A stretch of DNA of 64,000 bases from Cohnella sp. SGD-V74 (GCF_003001675.1 NZ_PVYW01000007.1:1-64000), one strand, 5' to 3'. Shown: positions 54,351 to 63,523, counted from the stretch's first letter. Numbers and translations: made by a program. Notes: generated by a model from the letters alone, not told the origin.

Positions 54351-54403
54351 AAAAAAAAGGCCTTGCCCGACAAGCCCGAGAAGCTTGTCAGGGACAAGGC
54401 CCT
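54351..54403 (-). terminator. Rho-independent terminator of the siderophore operon
   Basis: Read on the minus strand, GGCCTTG (plus 54395-54401) pairs with CAAGGCC (plus 54359-54365) with an inner ACAAGC/GCTTGT stem, followed by eight T (plus 54351-54358). It ends the operon running left from 58177. Confidence 0.82.
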
Positions 54404-54410
54404 TTCCGAT

Positions 54411-55193
54411 TCATCCCGCCGCGAAGCGAATGGCTCGGCTGATGAGACCCGGCAGCAGGGAGACGTGATTGTCGTCCTCGAACGAACGGTACTCGACCCG
54501 CAACCCCGGCCGTTTCAGGGCGGTCAGCCGTTCGCTAAGCTCTCTGGCGTGATCGACCATCCTGCTCTTGTGGTTTTCCTCCAGCGATCCGACGGCGATC
54601 AGCAGCCTGAGCTCATCATCCGCTTCGCCTCGGGAGGCGAAAGCCGCTTCTTCCGCGAAAATGGAGCTCTTGTTCCAGTGGATCGACGGGCTTCCCGCTA
54701 TATAAGTACGGAAGGCTCCCGGGGAGGCGAACAACGCATACAGCGTGAACAGTCCCCCGAGCGAATGCCCGAATAACGTCTGTCTGGAAGCGTCCACGGC
54801 GTAGCTCCGCGCGATTTCCGGTTTCAGGCAGCGTTCCAGAAAGCTAAGAAATTGCCGAGCTCCTCCCTGGGGCGGCCATTGTTCGCCTCGCGGATGGGAG
54901 GGCAGCACCGCCGGATCGCTGTCCAGAGTGAAATCGTAGTGCCGGTCGGGTGGAAACGGCTCCTCCGAAGGATAGCCGATCCCTACGACGAGGGAGGGGA
55001 CCACTCCGGTTTTGTCGGCACGGCGCCCCTGGACGTTCACGGCTTCGGCCGCCGTGCCGAAGACGGCGTTGGCGTCGAGCACGTAAAGGACGGGATAACC
55101 CGAAGGCGGAGGAGGCTGCGTCGGCCTGGCGATCCGAATCCGGTACGTCCGATTGCCATCCTCCGATCGCATAAGTTTCTCTTCGATATGCAT
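54411..55193 (-). CDS. besA: Siderophore esterase, BesA/IroE type
   Basis: A 260-residue alpha/beta hydrolase of the Fes/IroE/BesA group. GHSLGGLFTLYALF is the nucleophile elbow, YPVLYVLDANAVFG the N-terminal core and EDDNHVSLLPGL contains the late catalytic His. It would cut the ester backbone of an imported trilactone siderophore such as ferric bacillibactin to free the iron. It is the last gene of the binding protein-permease operon, three bases after the permease gene, the same order as feuABC-ybbA in B. subtilis. No signal peptide, so cytoplasmic. Confidence 0.85.
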   Translation of the reverse strand: MHIEEKLMRSEDGNRTYRIRIARPTQPPPPSGYPVLYVLDANAVFGTAAEAVNVQGRRADKTGVVPSLVVGIGYPSEEPFPPDRHYDFTLDSDPAVLPSHPRGEQWPPQGGARQFLSFLERCLKPEIARSYAVDASRQTLFGHSLGGLFTLYALFASPGAFRTYIAGSPSIHWNKSSIFAEEAAFASRGEADDELRLLIAVGSLEENHKSRMVDHARELSERLTALKRPGLRVEYRSFEDDNHVSLLPGLISRAIRFAAG

Positions 55194-55196
55194 AGC

Positions 55197-56225
55197 TTAC
55201 ATTCTTCCTTTCCGGCGATACAGCAAATAGACGAAGCTCGGCACGCCGAGAATGGCGACGATGATGCCGGCGGGCAGTTCGACCGGACTGAAGAGCGTCT
55301 TGCCGATGAAGTCCGCGGTCAGCACCAGCAGAGCGCCGACGATGGCGCAGATCGGCAAAATACGCTGATGGGCGCTGCCGACCAGCCGCTTGGCGATATG
55401 GGGTGCAATCAGTCCGATGAAGCCGATGCCGCCGGCCACGGATACGCAAGCGCTGACGATTCCGATGCCGCTCAGCAGCAGAATCGCTTTCTGCCTCTCC
55501 AGCCGGACGCCGACGCTGCGAACGCTGTCGTCGTCCAGTTGAAGCAGATTCAGCGTGTGCGATCTGGCGTAGATGAGGGGCATCAGCACTGCGAACCAGG
55601 GCAGAATGGACACGATATACTTCCAGTTGGCGTTGTAGATGCTTCCGGACGTCCATACGGCGACCATCTCGAAGTCCTGGGAGTTCATGCGCAGCGTCAG
55701 GAACAGCGAGATTGCGCTAAGACCGGAAGCGATCGCAAGACCGGTCAGCAGCAGACGCTGAGGCTCCAGGCGGCCGTGCTTCCAGGCGAACAAGTAGATC
55801 AGCAGCGCCGCGAGCAGTCCGCCGAACAGGCCGAACAGCGGCATGGCCATGACGGACAGCCAAGTGACTTCGCGGATTTGGCCCTGGTAGAAGTACAGAA
55901 AAATGACGATCGCGACGCCCGCCCCGGCGTTAATGCCGAGCATTCCCGGGTCGGCCAGACCGTTGCGGGTCACGCCCTGGATCACCGCTCCCGCGACGCC
56001 AAGCCCCATGCCGACCAACACCGCGATGACGATGCGAGGCAGACGAAACTCGAATATGACGAGATCATGGTCGCGATTCTGATCGATGCGCAGCAAGGTG
56101 CGGACGATGTCCTTGACGGTGATGTCGAATTCTCCGTTCGTCAGACTGACGTACACCATCGTCGCGATCAGTCCCATGCCGACGAGAAGCAGGATGGCGA
56201 AGGCTCCTTTAATTTTTGCGAGCAC
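55197..56225 (-). CDS. feuC: Iron-siderophore ABC transporter permease (FeuC-like)
   Basis: A 342-residue FecCD-family permease with about nine to ten hydrophobic segments. VLVGMGLGVAGAVIQGVTRNGLADPGMLGINAGAG and GGIGFIGLIAPHIAKRLVG are family signatures. It forms a heterodimer with the permease encoded just before, overlapping it by 17 bases. GTG start with GGAGG at spacing eight. The ATPase is not encoded in this operon, as in B. subtilis, where feuABC uses YusV. Confidence 0.87.
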   Translation of the reverse strand: MLAKIKGAFAILLLVGMGLIATMVYVSLTNGEFDITVKDIVRTLLRIDQNRDHDLVIFEFRLPRIVIAVLVGMGLGVAGAVIQGVTRNGLADPGMLGINAGAGVAIVIFLYFYQGQIREVTWLSVMAMPLFGLFGGLLAALLIYLFAWKHGRLEPQRLLLTGLAIASGLSAISLFLTLRMNSQDFEMVAVWTSGSIYNANWKYIVSILPWFAVLMPLIYARSHTLNLLQLDDDSVRSVGVRLERQKAILLLSGIGIVSACVSVAGGIGFIGLIAPHIAKRLVGSAHQRILPICAIVGALLVLTADFIGKTLFSPVELPAGIIVAILGVPSFVYLLYRRKGRM

Positions 56226-57228
56226 GCATTCCGCCTCCCTTCGTTCGGATCAGGTAGAGGAAGAAGGGCACGCCGAAGATGGCTGTAACGACTCCGATCG
56301 GCATCTCGAACGGGTAGTTCAGGAAGCGGCTGCCAACGTCGCACAATACGAGGAACAGTCCTCCGAACGCCGCGGACAGCGGTACGATCCAGCGGTAGTC
56401 GACGACGCGGGCGAGCATGCGGACGATATGCGGCACCAGCAGGCCGACAAATCCGATTCTTCCCGCGAGCGCGACGGCAATCCCCGTCAGCAGTACAACG
56501 CTGAGCATCGCCGTCAGCTTAACCGCGGTCGTCTTCACGCCCAGTCCGGCGGATACGTCCTCGCCCAGGGAGAGCATCGTAACCGACTTGGCGACGAGCA
56601 TGGCGAGCAGCAGGCCGAAGACGGCGAACGGAATCGCCAGCTTGATCATATCCGGTTCCAATTGGTGCAGGCGGGCGTTGTACCAGAAGCTGACGTTCTG
56701 GGACACTTGAAAATACATTCCGACCGCGGCCGCTACGCTGCTCAAGAAGGTGCCGATGACCGTGCCCAGAATGGCCAAAGAGACCGGCGAGAGCCGGGTG
56801 AACACGGATGCGGCCAATCCGAAGACGACGGCTACGCTGAATGCCGAGCCCATCAGCGAATAGAAAATCATCGTGAGCATCGGGGCGTTGGGAACGACGA
56901 CCATGCAGACGGTGATGGCGAACATCGAGCCGTCGGTCACGCCCAATATAGAAGGGGATGCAAGGTAGTTCCTTGTCATCCCCTGCATAAGCGCTCCGGA
57001 TACGGCCAGGAAAGCTCCGATCAAGAGCGACCCGGCCGCCCTGGGCAGCCGGGAGTGTCTGACGATCTGATGATCTACATTGTCCGGATCGAAATGCAGC
57101 AAGGCGTCGCGAATCGTATCCAGCGGAATGGCCTTAGATCCGTACACGACGGACAGCGTCAGCGCGATCAGGATGGCGATCGGAGACAATGCGAGCAGCA
57201 GAACCGGCAGAGTGGCTTTGAATTTCAT
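56209..57228 (-). CDS. feuB: Iron-siderophore ABC transporter permease (FeuB-like)
   Basis: A 339-residue FecCD-family permease. GAFLAVSGALMQGMTRNYLASPSILGVTDG and GRIGFVGLLVPHIVRML match the family, with about nine to ten membrane segments. It works with the FeuC-like partner and lies ten bases after the binding-protein gene in the same operon. It also could serve the orphan binding proteins at 268 and 14824, though this is inference. Confidence 0.87.
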   Translation of the reverse strand: MKFKATLPVLLLALSPIAILIALTLSVVYGSKAIPLDTIRDALLHFDPDNVDHQIVRHSRLPRAAGSLLIGAFLAVSGALMQGMTRNYLASPSILGVTDGSMFAITVCMVVVPNAPMLTMIFYSLMGSAFSVAVVFGLAASVFTRLSPVSLAILGTVIGTFLSSVAAAVGMYFQVSQNVSFWYNARLHQLEPDMIKLAIPFAVFGLLLAMLVAKSVTMLSLGEDVSAGLGVKTTAVKLTAMLSVVLLTGIAVALAGRIGFVGLLVPHIVRMLARVVDYRWIVPLSAAFGGLFLVLCDVGSRFLNYPFEMPIGVVTAIFGVPFFLYLIRTKGGGMRARKN

Positions 57229-57238
57229 GCTTATCTTC

Positions 57239-58177
57239 TCACTTGCCTTTATAGAGCTTGGTTTGCTTCAAAGCTTGAAGGAAAGAAATTTTGCTGTAAG
57301 CCGTTCCGCCTTGCGCGAGCGGATCGACGATGTTGACGTAGACGTGGCCGTTTTTGACCGCTTTAAGGCTCTTCCAGATCGGATTTTTTTGCAGCTCTTC
57401 GAGCGCCTTAGGCTGATCCGCGTTCTCTTCCGGAGAGAACTGGACGAACAGGTAGTCCGGGTTGATCTCGGCGAACTTCTCCAGGGAGATGTTTTGCTGA
57501 GCTTTAGCTGCGGCAACTTCCTTCGGCACGGATGCACCCAAGTCTCTGTACAGGGAAGGGTTGAAGAAAACGTCCTTCGGATAGATGAACAGATTTCCCG
57601 CGCGGATGCGGATCGCCATAACCGTCTTGTCTTCGAGCTTCGGAGCGAGCGTCTTTTTGACCAATGCCAATTCTCTTTGGTACTGCAGAACGGCTTGCGT
57701 AGCCGCGTTCTTGTTGCCGATCAGATCGCCGAGCAGCTTCAAGTTGTTAACCCAGTCGGTCGAGATGTGCGAGACGGGAATCGTCACGGCGATTTTGCTC
57801 AGCTTCTCGTTCGTTTCGGCCGGGAATTTCGTGCTGGTGAGGATAACGTCCGGCTTCAGCTTCAGGATCGTTTCCAGGTTAGGCTGCGTTTTCTCGCCGA
57901 TGCCTTGAACGCCTTTCGTAATCCGGGAGAACAGGGCCGGGAATGTGCCGCCGGTCGTCGGCGCGCCAAGAGGTTTGAAGTTCAGGACCAGCGCGTCTTC
58001 CATCGCTTCCAATGCGCCTACGATGACGATTTTGTCGGTTTTGACCGGTACGGTATAGACTTGGCCCTTATACGTAATCTCCCTCTTTGAATTCGCCGCC
58101 GGCGCCGCGCCAGCGACGGACGTAAGACCGAATACAAGCGCGCAGGCCATAACCAGCGCGGTTAATTTCTTAAACAT
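57239..58177 (-). CDS. feuA: Iron-siderophore substrate-binding protein (FeuA-like), no clear lipobox
   Basis: A 312-residue FecB-type binding protein. VKTDKIVIVGALEAMEDALVL begins the N-lobe, and NLETILKLKPDVILT and NPIWKSLKAVKNGHVYV follow. The signal peptide ends SVAGAAP and lacks a standard lipobox; the only Cys is mid-helix in VMACALVFG. That is unusual for a Gram-positive binding protein, which is normally lipid-anchored, so it may be released or use the atypical Cys. GGAGAG before ATG 58177 sets the start. A Fur box lies at 58211. Confidence 0.86.
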   Translation of the reverse strand: MFKKLTALVMACALVFGLTSVAGAAPAANSKREITYKGQVYTVPVKTDKIVIVGALEAMEDALVLNFKPLGAPTTGGTFPALFSRITKGVQGIGEKTQPNLETILKLKPDVILTSTKFPAETNEKLSKIAVTIPVSHISTDWVNNLKLLGDLIGNKNAATQAVLQYQRELALVKKTLAPKLEDKTVMAIRIRAGNLFIYPKDVFFNPSLYRDLGASVPKEVAAAKAQQNISLEKFAEINPDYLFVQFSPEENADQPKALEELQKNPIWKSLKAVKNGHVYVNIVDPLAQGGTAYSKISFLQALKQTKLYKGK

Positions 58178-58210
58178 AACTTCAACACTCTCCATTTCTA
58201 TGATCGGTAA

Positions 58211-58225
58211 TGATAATCATTCTCA
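58211..58225. promoter_or_regulatory. Fur box before the feuA-like gene
   Basis: TGATAATCATTCTCA matches 13 of 14 arm positions of the Fur consensus, 34 bases before the FeuA-like start on the minus strand. Confidence 0.85.
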
Positions 58226-58277
58226 GTAAAGGATTATATACGGAAAACAAGCCGATGAACATGGATAATCTCCGGAT

Positions 58278-59894
58278 TTAATCTGGACGATCTCCGCATA
58301 GGCGCCGCGCCAGATCATCCGTCATCCGGCTTGCGGCATGGGCGGAGTACTCTCGCCACGGATCGGAGGGAAGTTCGTATACTTTGTTCCTGCGAACCGC
58401 CTTCAGATCCTGCCACAGGGAGGAGGCCTGACGGATTCGCCATTCGGCGAGCGTCTCGGGTTCTTGGCAGATGTTCAGCAGAATGCGGTCGGCATCCAGT
58501 TCCGCGATTTTGTCCGCTGCGATCGGCGTGTTGTACCGGGCTTCCTCGAAGGGGCCGAGAAGATTCAACCGCAGCTCTTGCCGTACGACCTCCGTCATTC
58601 CGCGAGTGGGGCAGTAGAAGAATTGGCCTTTGAAGAAGCTGATCGGGAGAATCGACTCGTCGCGAAGCTCGCGGCGAACGCTCTCCCGGATGAGCTTGAG
58701 TCTGCGTTCGAATTGCTCCAGCCAAGTCTCCGCGTCACCGTCGGCGTTCACGAAGCGGGCGATCATCCGCAATTGCTGGCGCCAGTCGACCTCCTTGGAC
58801 GGGATAACGAGCAGAGGGCCGATCGCTTCGAGCCGCTCCCTTTCTCCCTGATGCAAGTAATCGAGTGTGATGATCGCGTCGGGACGGGTATCCGTCAATG
58901 CGGCGATATTGGCTTCCCAATCTTCGTTAAAACGATAGGCGCTGAGATGGAGCGGGATGTCCGTCCGGTAGACATTGTAGTAATGCGGCGTCCACTTCGG
59001 ATGAAGAGGAGCGGCGTAAGGCATCAGGTTAAGCGCCAGCAAATGGCCGGCAACAGGCGACATGTAGGCCGCGACTTTGCTCCGGCGGTTTTTCGCGTAA
59101 GCGGACGGTGTCAACCCGGTCGCCTGCTTGAACTTGCGGCTGAAGTAGAATTCGTCGTTGTAGCCGACTTGGTGGGCGATGTCGCTCAGCTTCATATCCG
59201 ATTGCGCGATTAATCGCTTGGCATGATTCAAACGCGCTTCGGTCACGTAATCGATGGTGCTGACACCGTACGTCTTCTTGAACAGCTCGGCGTAATATTT
59301 CGGGCTGAGCTCGGCGATTCGCGCCAGCTGCTCAAGCGTCAGATTTTCGTGATAATGGCTGTCGATATAGGCTTTGGTTCGTTCCAGCGCCGCTCGGGAA
59401 TTGGCCGCGGACGTCCGCGGAATCGGCTTCAGAATCCAATAGAGCCATTCCTGCAGGACGGCTTGCGCGCGAAGACGCTCCAATGGACCGCCTTCCACCC
59501 AATGCTGGTGCAGCGACTCGCTGCTTGTCCCGGCTTCTGCGTGCGGAGGAGGCGGCAGCTTGCCGCTTGCGGGAAGGCTCGCCTCGGAACCGTCCTCCCG
59601 CTTGACGCGGAACCGGATCAAATAGAGGGAGAATGGTTCGCCTTCTTCCGGATGGACGGCAACCGTCTGTCCGGGGGATACGAGATAGGAGATGTCGGCG
59701 TCCACCCTGCACTCTTGCAGGTCGATCGTCAGGCGTCCTTTGCCTTGCTTGATGACCAGAATCGCATGAGAATCGACAAGTTGCGGCTCGATTCGTCCGC
59801 GGGGAATCCATTCCACGCCAATCAGCTTGACCCAGAGGGAGTCAAGCTCGTGGAGGGGCTGCAAATCGTGCGAGAGAAGGTCTGGCACCGTCAT
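58278..59894 (-). CDS. btr: AraC regulator fused to a siderophore-binding domain (Btr-like)
   Basis: A 538-residue protein, near the 529 of B. subtilis Btr. An N-terminal cupin-like domain (about 1-150), AraC double helix-turn-helix (about 175-275, QVGYNDEFYFSRKFKQATGLTP) and C-terminal binding-protein fold (about 280-538, ending in PSDPWREYSAHAASRMTDDLA). It should activate the feuABC-besA operon, which starts 100 bases downstream, when ferric siderophore is bound. AAAGGA supports ATG 59894; the open frame upstream is repeat-derived. Its own Fur box lies at 59918. Confidence 0.87.
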   Translation of the reverse strand: MTVPDLLSHDLQPLHELDSLWVKLIGVEWIPRGRIEPQLVDSHAILVIKQGKGRLTIDLQECRVDADISYLVSPGQTVAVHPEEGEPFSLYLIRFRVKREDGSEASLPASGKLPPPPHAEAGTSSESLHQHWVEGGPLERLRAQAVLQEWLYWILKPIPRTSAANSRAALERTKAYIDSHYHENLTLEQLARIAELSPKYYAELFKKTYGVSTIDYVTEARLNHAKRLIAQSDMKLSDIAHQVGYNDEFYFSRKFKQATGLTPSAYAKNRRSKVAAYMSPVAGHLLALNLMPYAAPLHPKWTPHYYNVYRTDIPLHLSAYRFNEDWEANIAALTDTRPDAIITLDYLHQGERERLEAIGPLLVIPSKEVDWRQQLRMIARFVNADGDAETWLEQFERRLKLIRESVRRELRDESILPISFFKGQFFYCPTRGMTEVVRQELRLNLLGPFEEARYNTPIAADKIAELDADRILLNICQEPETLAEWRIRQASSLWQDLKAVRRNKVYELPSDPWREYSAHAASRMTDDLARRLCGDRPD

Positions 59895-59917
59895 CGTCCT
59901 TTCGGGCAACATGTTAT

Positions 59918-59932
59918 TGAGAATTATTATCA
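59918..59932. promoter_or_regulatory. Fur box before the btr-like gene
   Basis: TGAGAATTATTATCA matches 13 of 14 arm positions of the Fur consensus, 24 bases before the Btr-like start on the minus strand. Confidence 0.85.
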
Positions 59933-59962
59933 ATAACGTAGCATGAAGGCGATTAAGGGTCA

Positions 59963-60064
59963 AGGTTCTGCGAGAATAAGGGTGCGGGAGGCCGTTATGG
60001 AGCCGGAATTTGGAGGTTCTGCGGAAATAACGGTGGGGTAGGCCGTTAAGGGGCGGGAAGGCTC
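59963..60064. repeat. Two tandem 51-bp imperfect direct repeats
   Basis: AGGTTCTGCG begins copies at 59963 and 60014. The copies share AGGTTCTGCG, an AATAA block, GGCCGTTA and further positions, with scattered changes. The unit holds an inverted element (AATAACGG against GGCCGTTA nearby). The repeats lie between topB and the btr promoter and code for nothing recognisable. Confidence 0.65.
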
Positions 60065-60075
60065 GCAAATGGCGA

Positions 60076-60124
60076 TGGCCCGAACCGAGCCCGCGCCGAG
60101 GAACGCGGTACCAGGTTCGGGCCA
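60076..60124 (-). terminator. Hairpin after topB
   Basis: TGGCCCGAACC (60076-60086) pairs perfectly with GGTTCGGGCCA (60114-60124), just beyond the topB stop on the minus strand. No T run follows, so termination is only likely. Confidence 0.5.
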
Positions 60125-60132
60125 AGCCCGTT

Positions 60133-62259
60133 TTAGTCTTTTTTCTTTTCCATTGCCGCTTTCAGCAAGTCGCCGAGGCTTGTGCCGAGGGGCTCCTGCT
60201 GCTTGGAGAATTGACTGACGAGCCGCTGCTGCTCGCGCTTGTTCATATGCGTGCTGTCTTTGTTCAATGTCTCCGTCAAGCCGCATGGCAGACACTGCAC
60301 GTATTTGCCCGCTTTGCCTTCCTTCAGCACCATTTTCTTATGGCATTGAGGACAGCGCCGGTTCGAGAGCTGCTGCTCGCCGGAGCGCCGATAGCCGCAG
60401 TCTTCGTTGGGGCAAGTAAGCAGCGTGCCGCGCTTCGTCTTCTTCTCCAGCATTCGCGTGCCGCAGTCCGGACAGTGGCTGGCCGAGACGTTGTGCGGTA
60501 CATAAGTGGCCTCGCTGTTCTTGACGCCGGAGACGAGCTCGCGGGCCATGTCGCGAATGCTCTTCAGGAACGGATCGGCTTTGCCCTGTCCGCGGGCGAT
60601 TCTCTCAAGATCGGCTTCCCAGCGCGCCGTCAGCTCCGGCGTGCGCAGGTCCGAAGGCGCCAGCTCGATGAGCTGTTTGCCTTTGCCCGTCGGATGAAGC
60701 AGGTTGCCCTGCCGATCAATCGTATCGGAGCTGACCAGCTTCTCGATAATGTCCGCGCGGGTGGCCGGCGTTCCCAGGCCGTGCTTCTCCATCTGCGTCA
60801 ACAGGGCGGCTTCGGTGTAGCGCTTCGGCGGTGACGTTCTGCCGGTCTGGATGCGGCATTGCTTGATCTCGACCGTCTCGCCTTGGCGCAGCTCCGGCAG
60901 CAGCGCATCCTTATCGTCCGCGGAGTCGTCGCCTTCCTCCTCGTCCAGCGATTGCCCGTCGTAGACGGCTCGCCACCCGGCATCCTTAATCGTCGTCCCC
61001 TTGGCTGACAAAGTTTCCCCGGCCGCCTCGACCGTTACCGCCACCTGATCGAAGCGGGCCGGACCGTAGAACAAGCTGATGAACCGCCGCACGATCAGAT
61101 CGTACAGCTTCCGCTCTTCGTTGCTGAGCGCATTCAGCATCACGACCTGCTCCGTCGGGATAATGGCGTGGTGGTCGGTCACCTTGCTATCATCGACAAC
61201 GCGCTTGCTCAGCGGCAGCTGGCCGCGCAGCAGCGGACGCGCCAGCGGAGCGTACGGACCGATGGCAACGCTGGACAGGCGCTCCTTCAGCGTGTCCGCC
61301 ATATCCGAAGTCAGGTAGCGCGAATCCGTTCGCGGGTAAGTTACCAGCTTGTGCTGCTCGTACAGCCGCTGCAGCACGTTGGAAGTCATCTTCGCGGAGA
61401 ATCCGAGCAGGCGGTTCGCGTCCCGCTGCAGCTCCGTCAAGTCGTAAGCCAGCGGGTGCGGCACCGATTTCTCGCTTTTCTTCAGCGAGGAGATACGGCC
61501 GCTTTTTCCGGTGAGTTTATTTTGCAGTTCCTTGGCCTTCTCGGCATCGAAAATTCGGGAGTCGCCATTCGAGCCGCGCCATAACGCCTCGAAGTTGCCG
61601 AGATTGATGCGTATTTGACTGTATTCTTCCGAACGGAAGGACAGAATCTCCGTCTCCCGCTGCATGATCATGCCCAAAGTCGGAGTCTGCACGCGGCCTG
61701 CAGAGAGCGGCGAACCGAACTTGCATGTCAAAGCGCGCGTGACGTTCAGTCCGATCATCCAATCCGCCTCCGCCCGGCAGCGAGCGGACTGGTACAGCCG
61801 TTCGTACTGGCTGCCCGGCTTCAGGGAGGCGAAGCCTTCCTTGATCGCCTTGTCGGTCTGGGAGGAAATCCACAGCCGCTGGAACGGCTTTTTCCATTTG
61901 ACCATGTCGATGATCCAACGGGCCAGCAGTTCGCCTTCGCGCGCCGCATCCGTTGCCACGATCAGCTCCCCGATGTCCGGCCTGCGCATGAGCTGCTGCA
62001 CCGCCTTGAACTGATGGCTGCTTTCGCGCAGTACCTTCAGCTTCATGCTCTCGGGCAAGATCGGCAGATCCTCCAGCGCCCAGCTCCCGAGCTTGGAGTC
62101 GTAATCCTCGGGCTCCGCCAAGCCCACGAGATGCCCCAGCGCCCAAGTAACGACGTATTTCGGCCCTTCGATATAGCTCTTATTCTTATTATGGCTGCCC
62201 ATCACCCGTGCGATTTCGCGCGCGACCGACGGCTTTTCCGCTAATACCAATGTTTTCAT
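60133..62259 (-). CDS. topB: DNA topoisomerase III
   Basis: A 708-residue type IA topoisomerase that relaxes and decatenates DNA. The Toprim start KTLVLAEKPSVAREIARVMG, ATDAAREGELLARWI, and the active-site Tyr in TYPRTDSRYL are present. The C-terminal part has two zinc-binding units, CPDCGTRML with CPNEDCGY and CPQCHKKM with CLPCGL. ATG 62259 gives the usual N-terminus; an in-frame GTG at 62274 adds five residues. It is transcribed alone. Confidence 0.93.
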   Translation of the reverse strand: MKTLVLAEKPSVAREIARVMGSHNKNKSYIEGPKYVVTWALGHLVGLAEPEDYDSKLGSWALEDLPILPESMKLKVLRESSHQFKAVQQLMRRPDIGELIVATDAAREGELLARWIIDMVKWKKPFQRLWISSQTDKAIKEGFASLKPGSQYERLYQSARCRAEADWMIGLNVTRALTCKFGSPLSAGRVQTPTLGMIMQRETEILSFRSEEYSQIRINLGNFEALWRGSNGDSRIFDAEKAKELQNKLTGKSGRISSLKKSEKSVPHPLAYDLTELQRDANRLLGFSAKMTSNVLQRLYEQHKLVTYPRTDSRYLTSDMADTLKERLSSVAIGPYAPLARPLLRGQLPLSKRVVDDSKVTDHHAIIPTEQVVMLNALSNEERKLYDLIVRRFISLFYGPARFDQVAVTVEAAGETLSAKGTTIKDAGWRAVYDGQSLDEEEGDDSADDKDALLPELRQGETVEIKQCRIQTGRTSPPKRYTEAALLTQMEKHGLGTPATRADIIEKLVSSDTIDRQGNLLHPTGKGKQLIELAPSDLRTPELTARWEADLERIARGQGKADPFLKSIRDMARELVSGVKNSEATYVPHNVSASHCPDCGTRMLEKKTKRGTLLTCPNEDCGYRRSGEQQLSNRRCPQCHKKMVLKEGKAGKYVQCLPCGLTETLNKDSTHMNKREQQRLVSQFSKQQEPLGTSLGDLLKAAMEKKKD

Positions 62260-62452
62260 AAGTTTGTCGGACACCCCTTTCTCCGTTCATTATACTACCC
62301 GGGGCGCGAAATTGCAGGAAGGCGCGGGTGTAGAATGTAACGTTTCGTTCTATCTGAAGCGGCAATCATGGCTATCGCTTATCTATTCGAGGAGTGTGTT
62401 TCCTGTGGCATCGCTATTAAAATATAATTGGACAAAAGGGGGGCGATAATAA

Positions 62453-63001
62453 ATGAAGCTTCCAACTCTGTTGGAGCAAGTCGTCGAGTGGGAGAAAAGT
62501 GTCGCGGGACGGCTTCCGGACTGGGCGGCGCCCTCGGGTCTGATCTTGGGCGTAACGGAAGACGGAGACGGGGGATACGAGTGCACTCCGGAGCGTTCGA
62601 TCACGTTCGCGCGCACTGGGGGCGACGGCATCCATTTCGCCTGGATTGCGGATCGGAGAGGAGTCTCCGACGATCTGTGCGAGGCGCCGGTCATCTGCGT
62701 ATCTCCGATGGATTTCGATAATCCGGTCCGGGCCGTGGCGCGGAACATTCGGGATTTTTTCTCTCTGGTGTTCTATGGCCACGATCTGCTGCTGAATAAC
62801 GACTTCGGCAGTCGGGAGCATTACGGGAAGGCATTGCGGGAGCAGGAGCAATACGCTGCGGAGTCCCCGTATCTCCAGACATGGGGAGAGGAGGCGCGCA
62901 AGCTTGCGCTGGAGGCCAGAGCCCAATTCGGACTGGCTCCGATCGACGATCCTTACGGCTATATTCGACAGGTTCGTTCCGAAATCTCAGATCTCGGCTG
63001 A
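62453..63001 (+). CDS. Conserved-looking protein of unknown function
   Basis: A 182-residue soluble protein. The middle has FARTGGDGIHFAWIADRRG and PVICVSPMDFDNP, a pattern loosely like SUKH/SMI1-type immunity or address proteins, but I cannot assign it. GGGGGGCGAT precedes ATG 62453. It runs convergent to the small gene at 63008, with six bases between them. Confidence 0.6.
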   Translation: MKLPTLLEQVVEWEKSVAGRLPDWAAPSGLILGVTEDGDGGYECTPERSITFARTGGDGIHFAWIADRRGVSDDLCEAPVICVSPMDFDNPVRAVARNIRDFFSLVFYGHDLLLNNDFGSREHYGKALREQEQYAAESPYLQTWGEEARKLALEARAQFGLAPIDDPYGYIRQVRSEISDLG

Positions 63002-63007
63002 TCGTTT

Positions 63008-63319
63008 TTAATTCGCCTTTCCCCTTTGCTCAGTAGGAATAGCAAACGGGTCGGACATTAGCGCAATGGCCAGCTTTGCTCCGTCACGCATCCCCTGCAA
63101 ATATAACTTTTCATTCTCCAGGGCTCGACAGTAATGATGCTTGTCTTCCCACTCCATAAACTCGGGACATTGCGTTGTATCCACCCTGGCAAACAGTGCT
63201 TCAAAAGCGTTTTTCTCCTCTGCCCGGTGCTTATTCAGGTCCGGGTGGAATTGAATTCGCGCGGATACATCGTCCAGTCGTTCCTGAATCGCGTTTTGGA
63301 ACCATGATGGAAACTCCAT
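63008..63319 (-). CDS. Small protein of unknown function
   Basis: A 103-residue, mostly charged and helical protein starting MEFPSWFQNAIQERLDDV. I recognise no family. GGAGGA at spacing eight supports ATG 63319, and the frame is open upstream without another ribosome binding site. Base use is closer to the AT-rich right end than to topB. Confidence 0.6.
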   Translation of the reverse strand: MEFPSWFQNAIQERLDDVSARIQFHPDLNKHRAEEKNAFEALFARVDTTQCPEFMEWEDKHHYCRALENEKLYLQGMRDGAKLAIALMSDPFAIPTEQRGKAN

Positions 63320-63495
63320 GATTGCATTCCTCCAGGCAACCAAGTATTATCACACAATCCTAATCTCAGAAACTCGTATAGTCATATTACTGATAGAATT
63401 GCACCTTAAGTTATAAATCATTATACCAATGACTACTATTTGTATCAATTAATATATTTTGATGTTTTTAATGCTATTTTATGGACTGCCAATAG

Positions 63496-63523
63496 GCTCT
63501 ACACTCAAAATGAGGTGTAGGCC
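63496..63523 (+). promoter_or_regulatory. Dyad overlapping the ribosome binding site of the XRE gene
   Basis: CTACACTCA and TGAGGTGTAG face each other across AAA just before ATG 63524, and GAGGTG is the ribosome binding site. It could be an operator for the XRE protein or a hairpin that hides the site. The region 63344-63495 is AT-rich with no other clear element. Confidence 0.5.

Noticed and set aside
59895..60125. A 77-residue N-terminal extension of the btr-like gene
   Set aside because: It translates the 51-bp tandem repeats and the Fur box region; the good ribosome binding site lies before ATG 59894.
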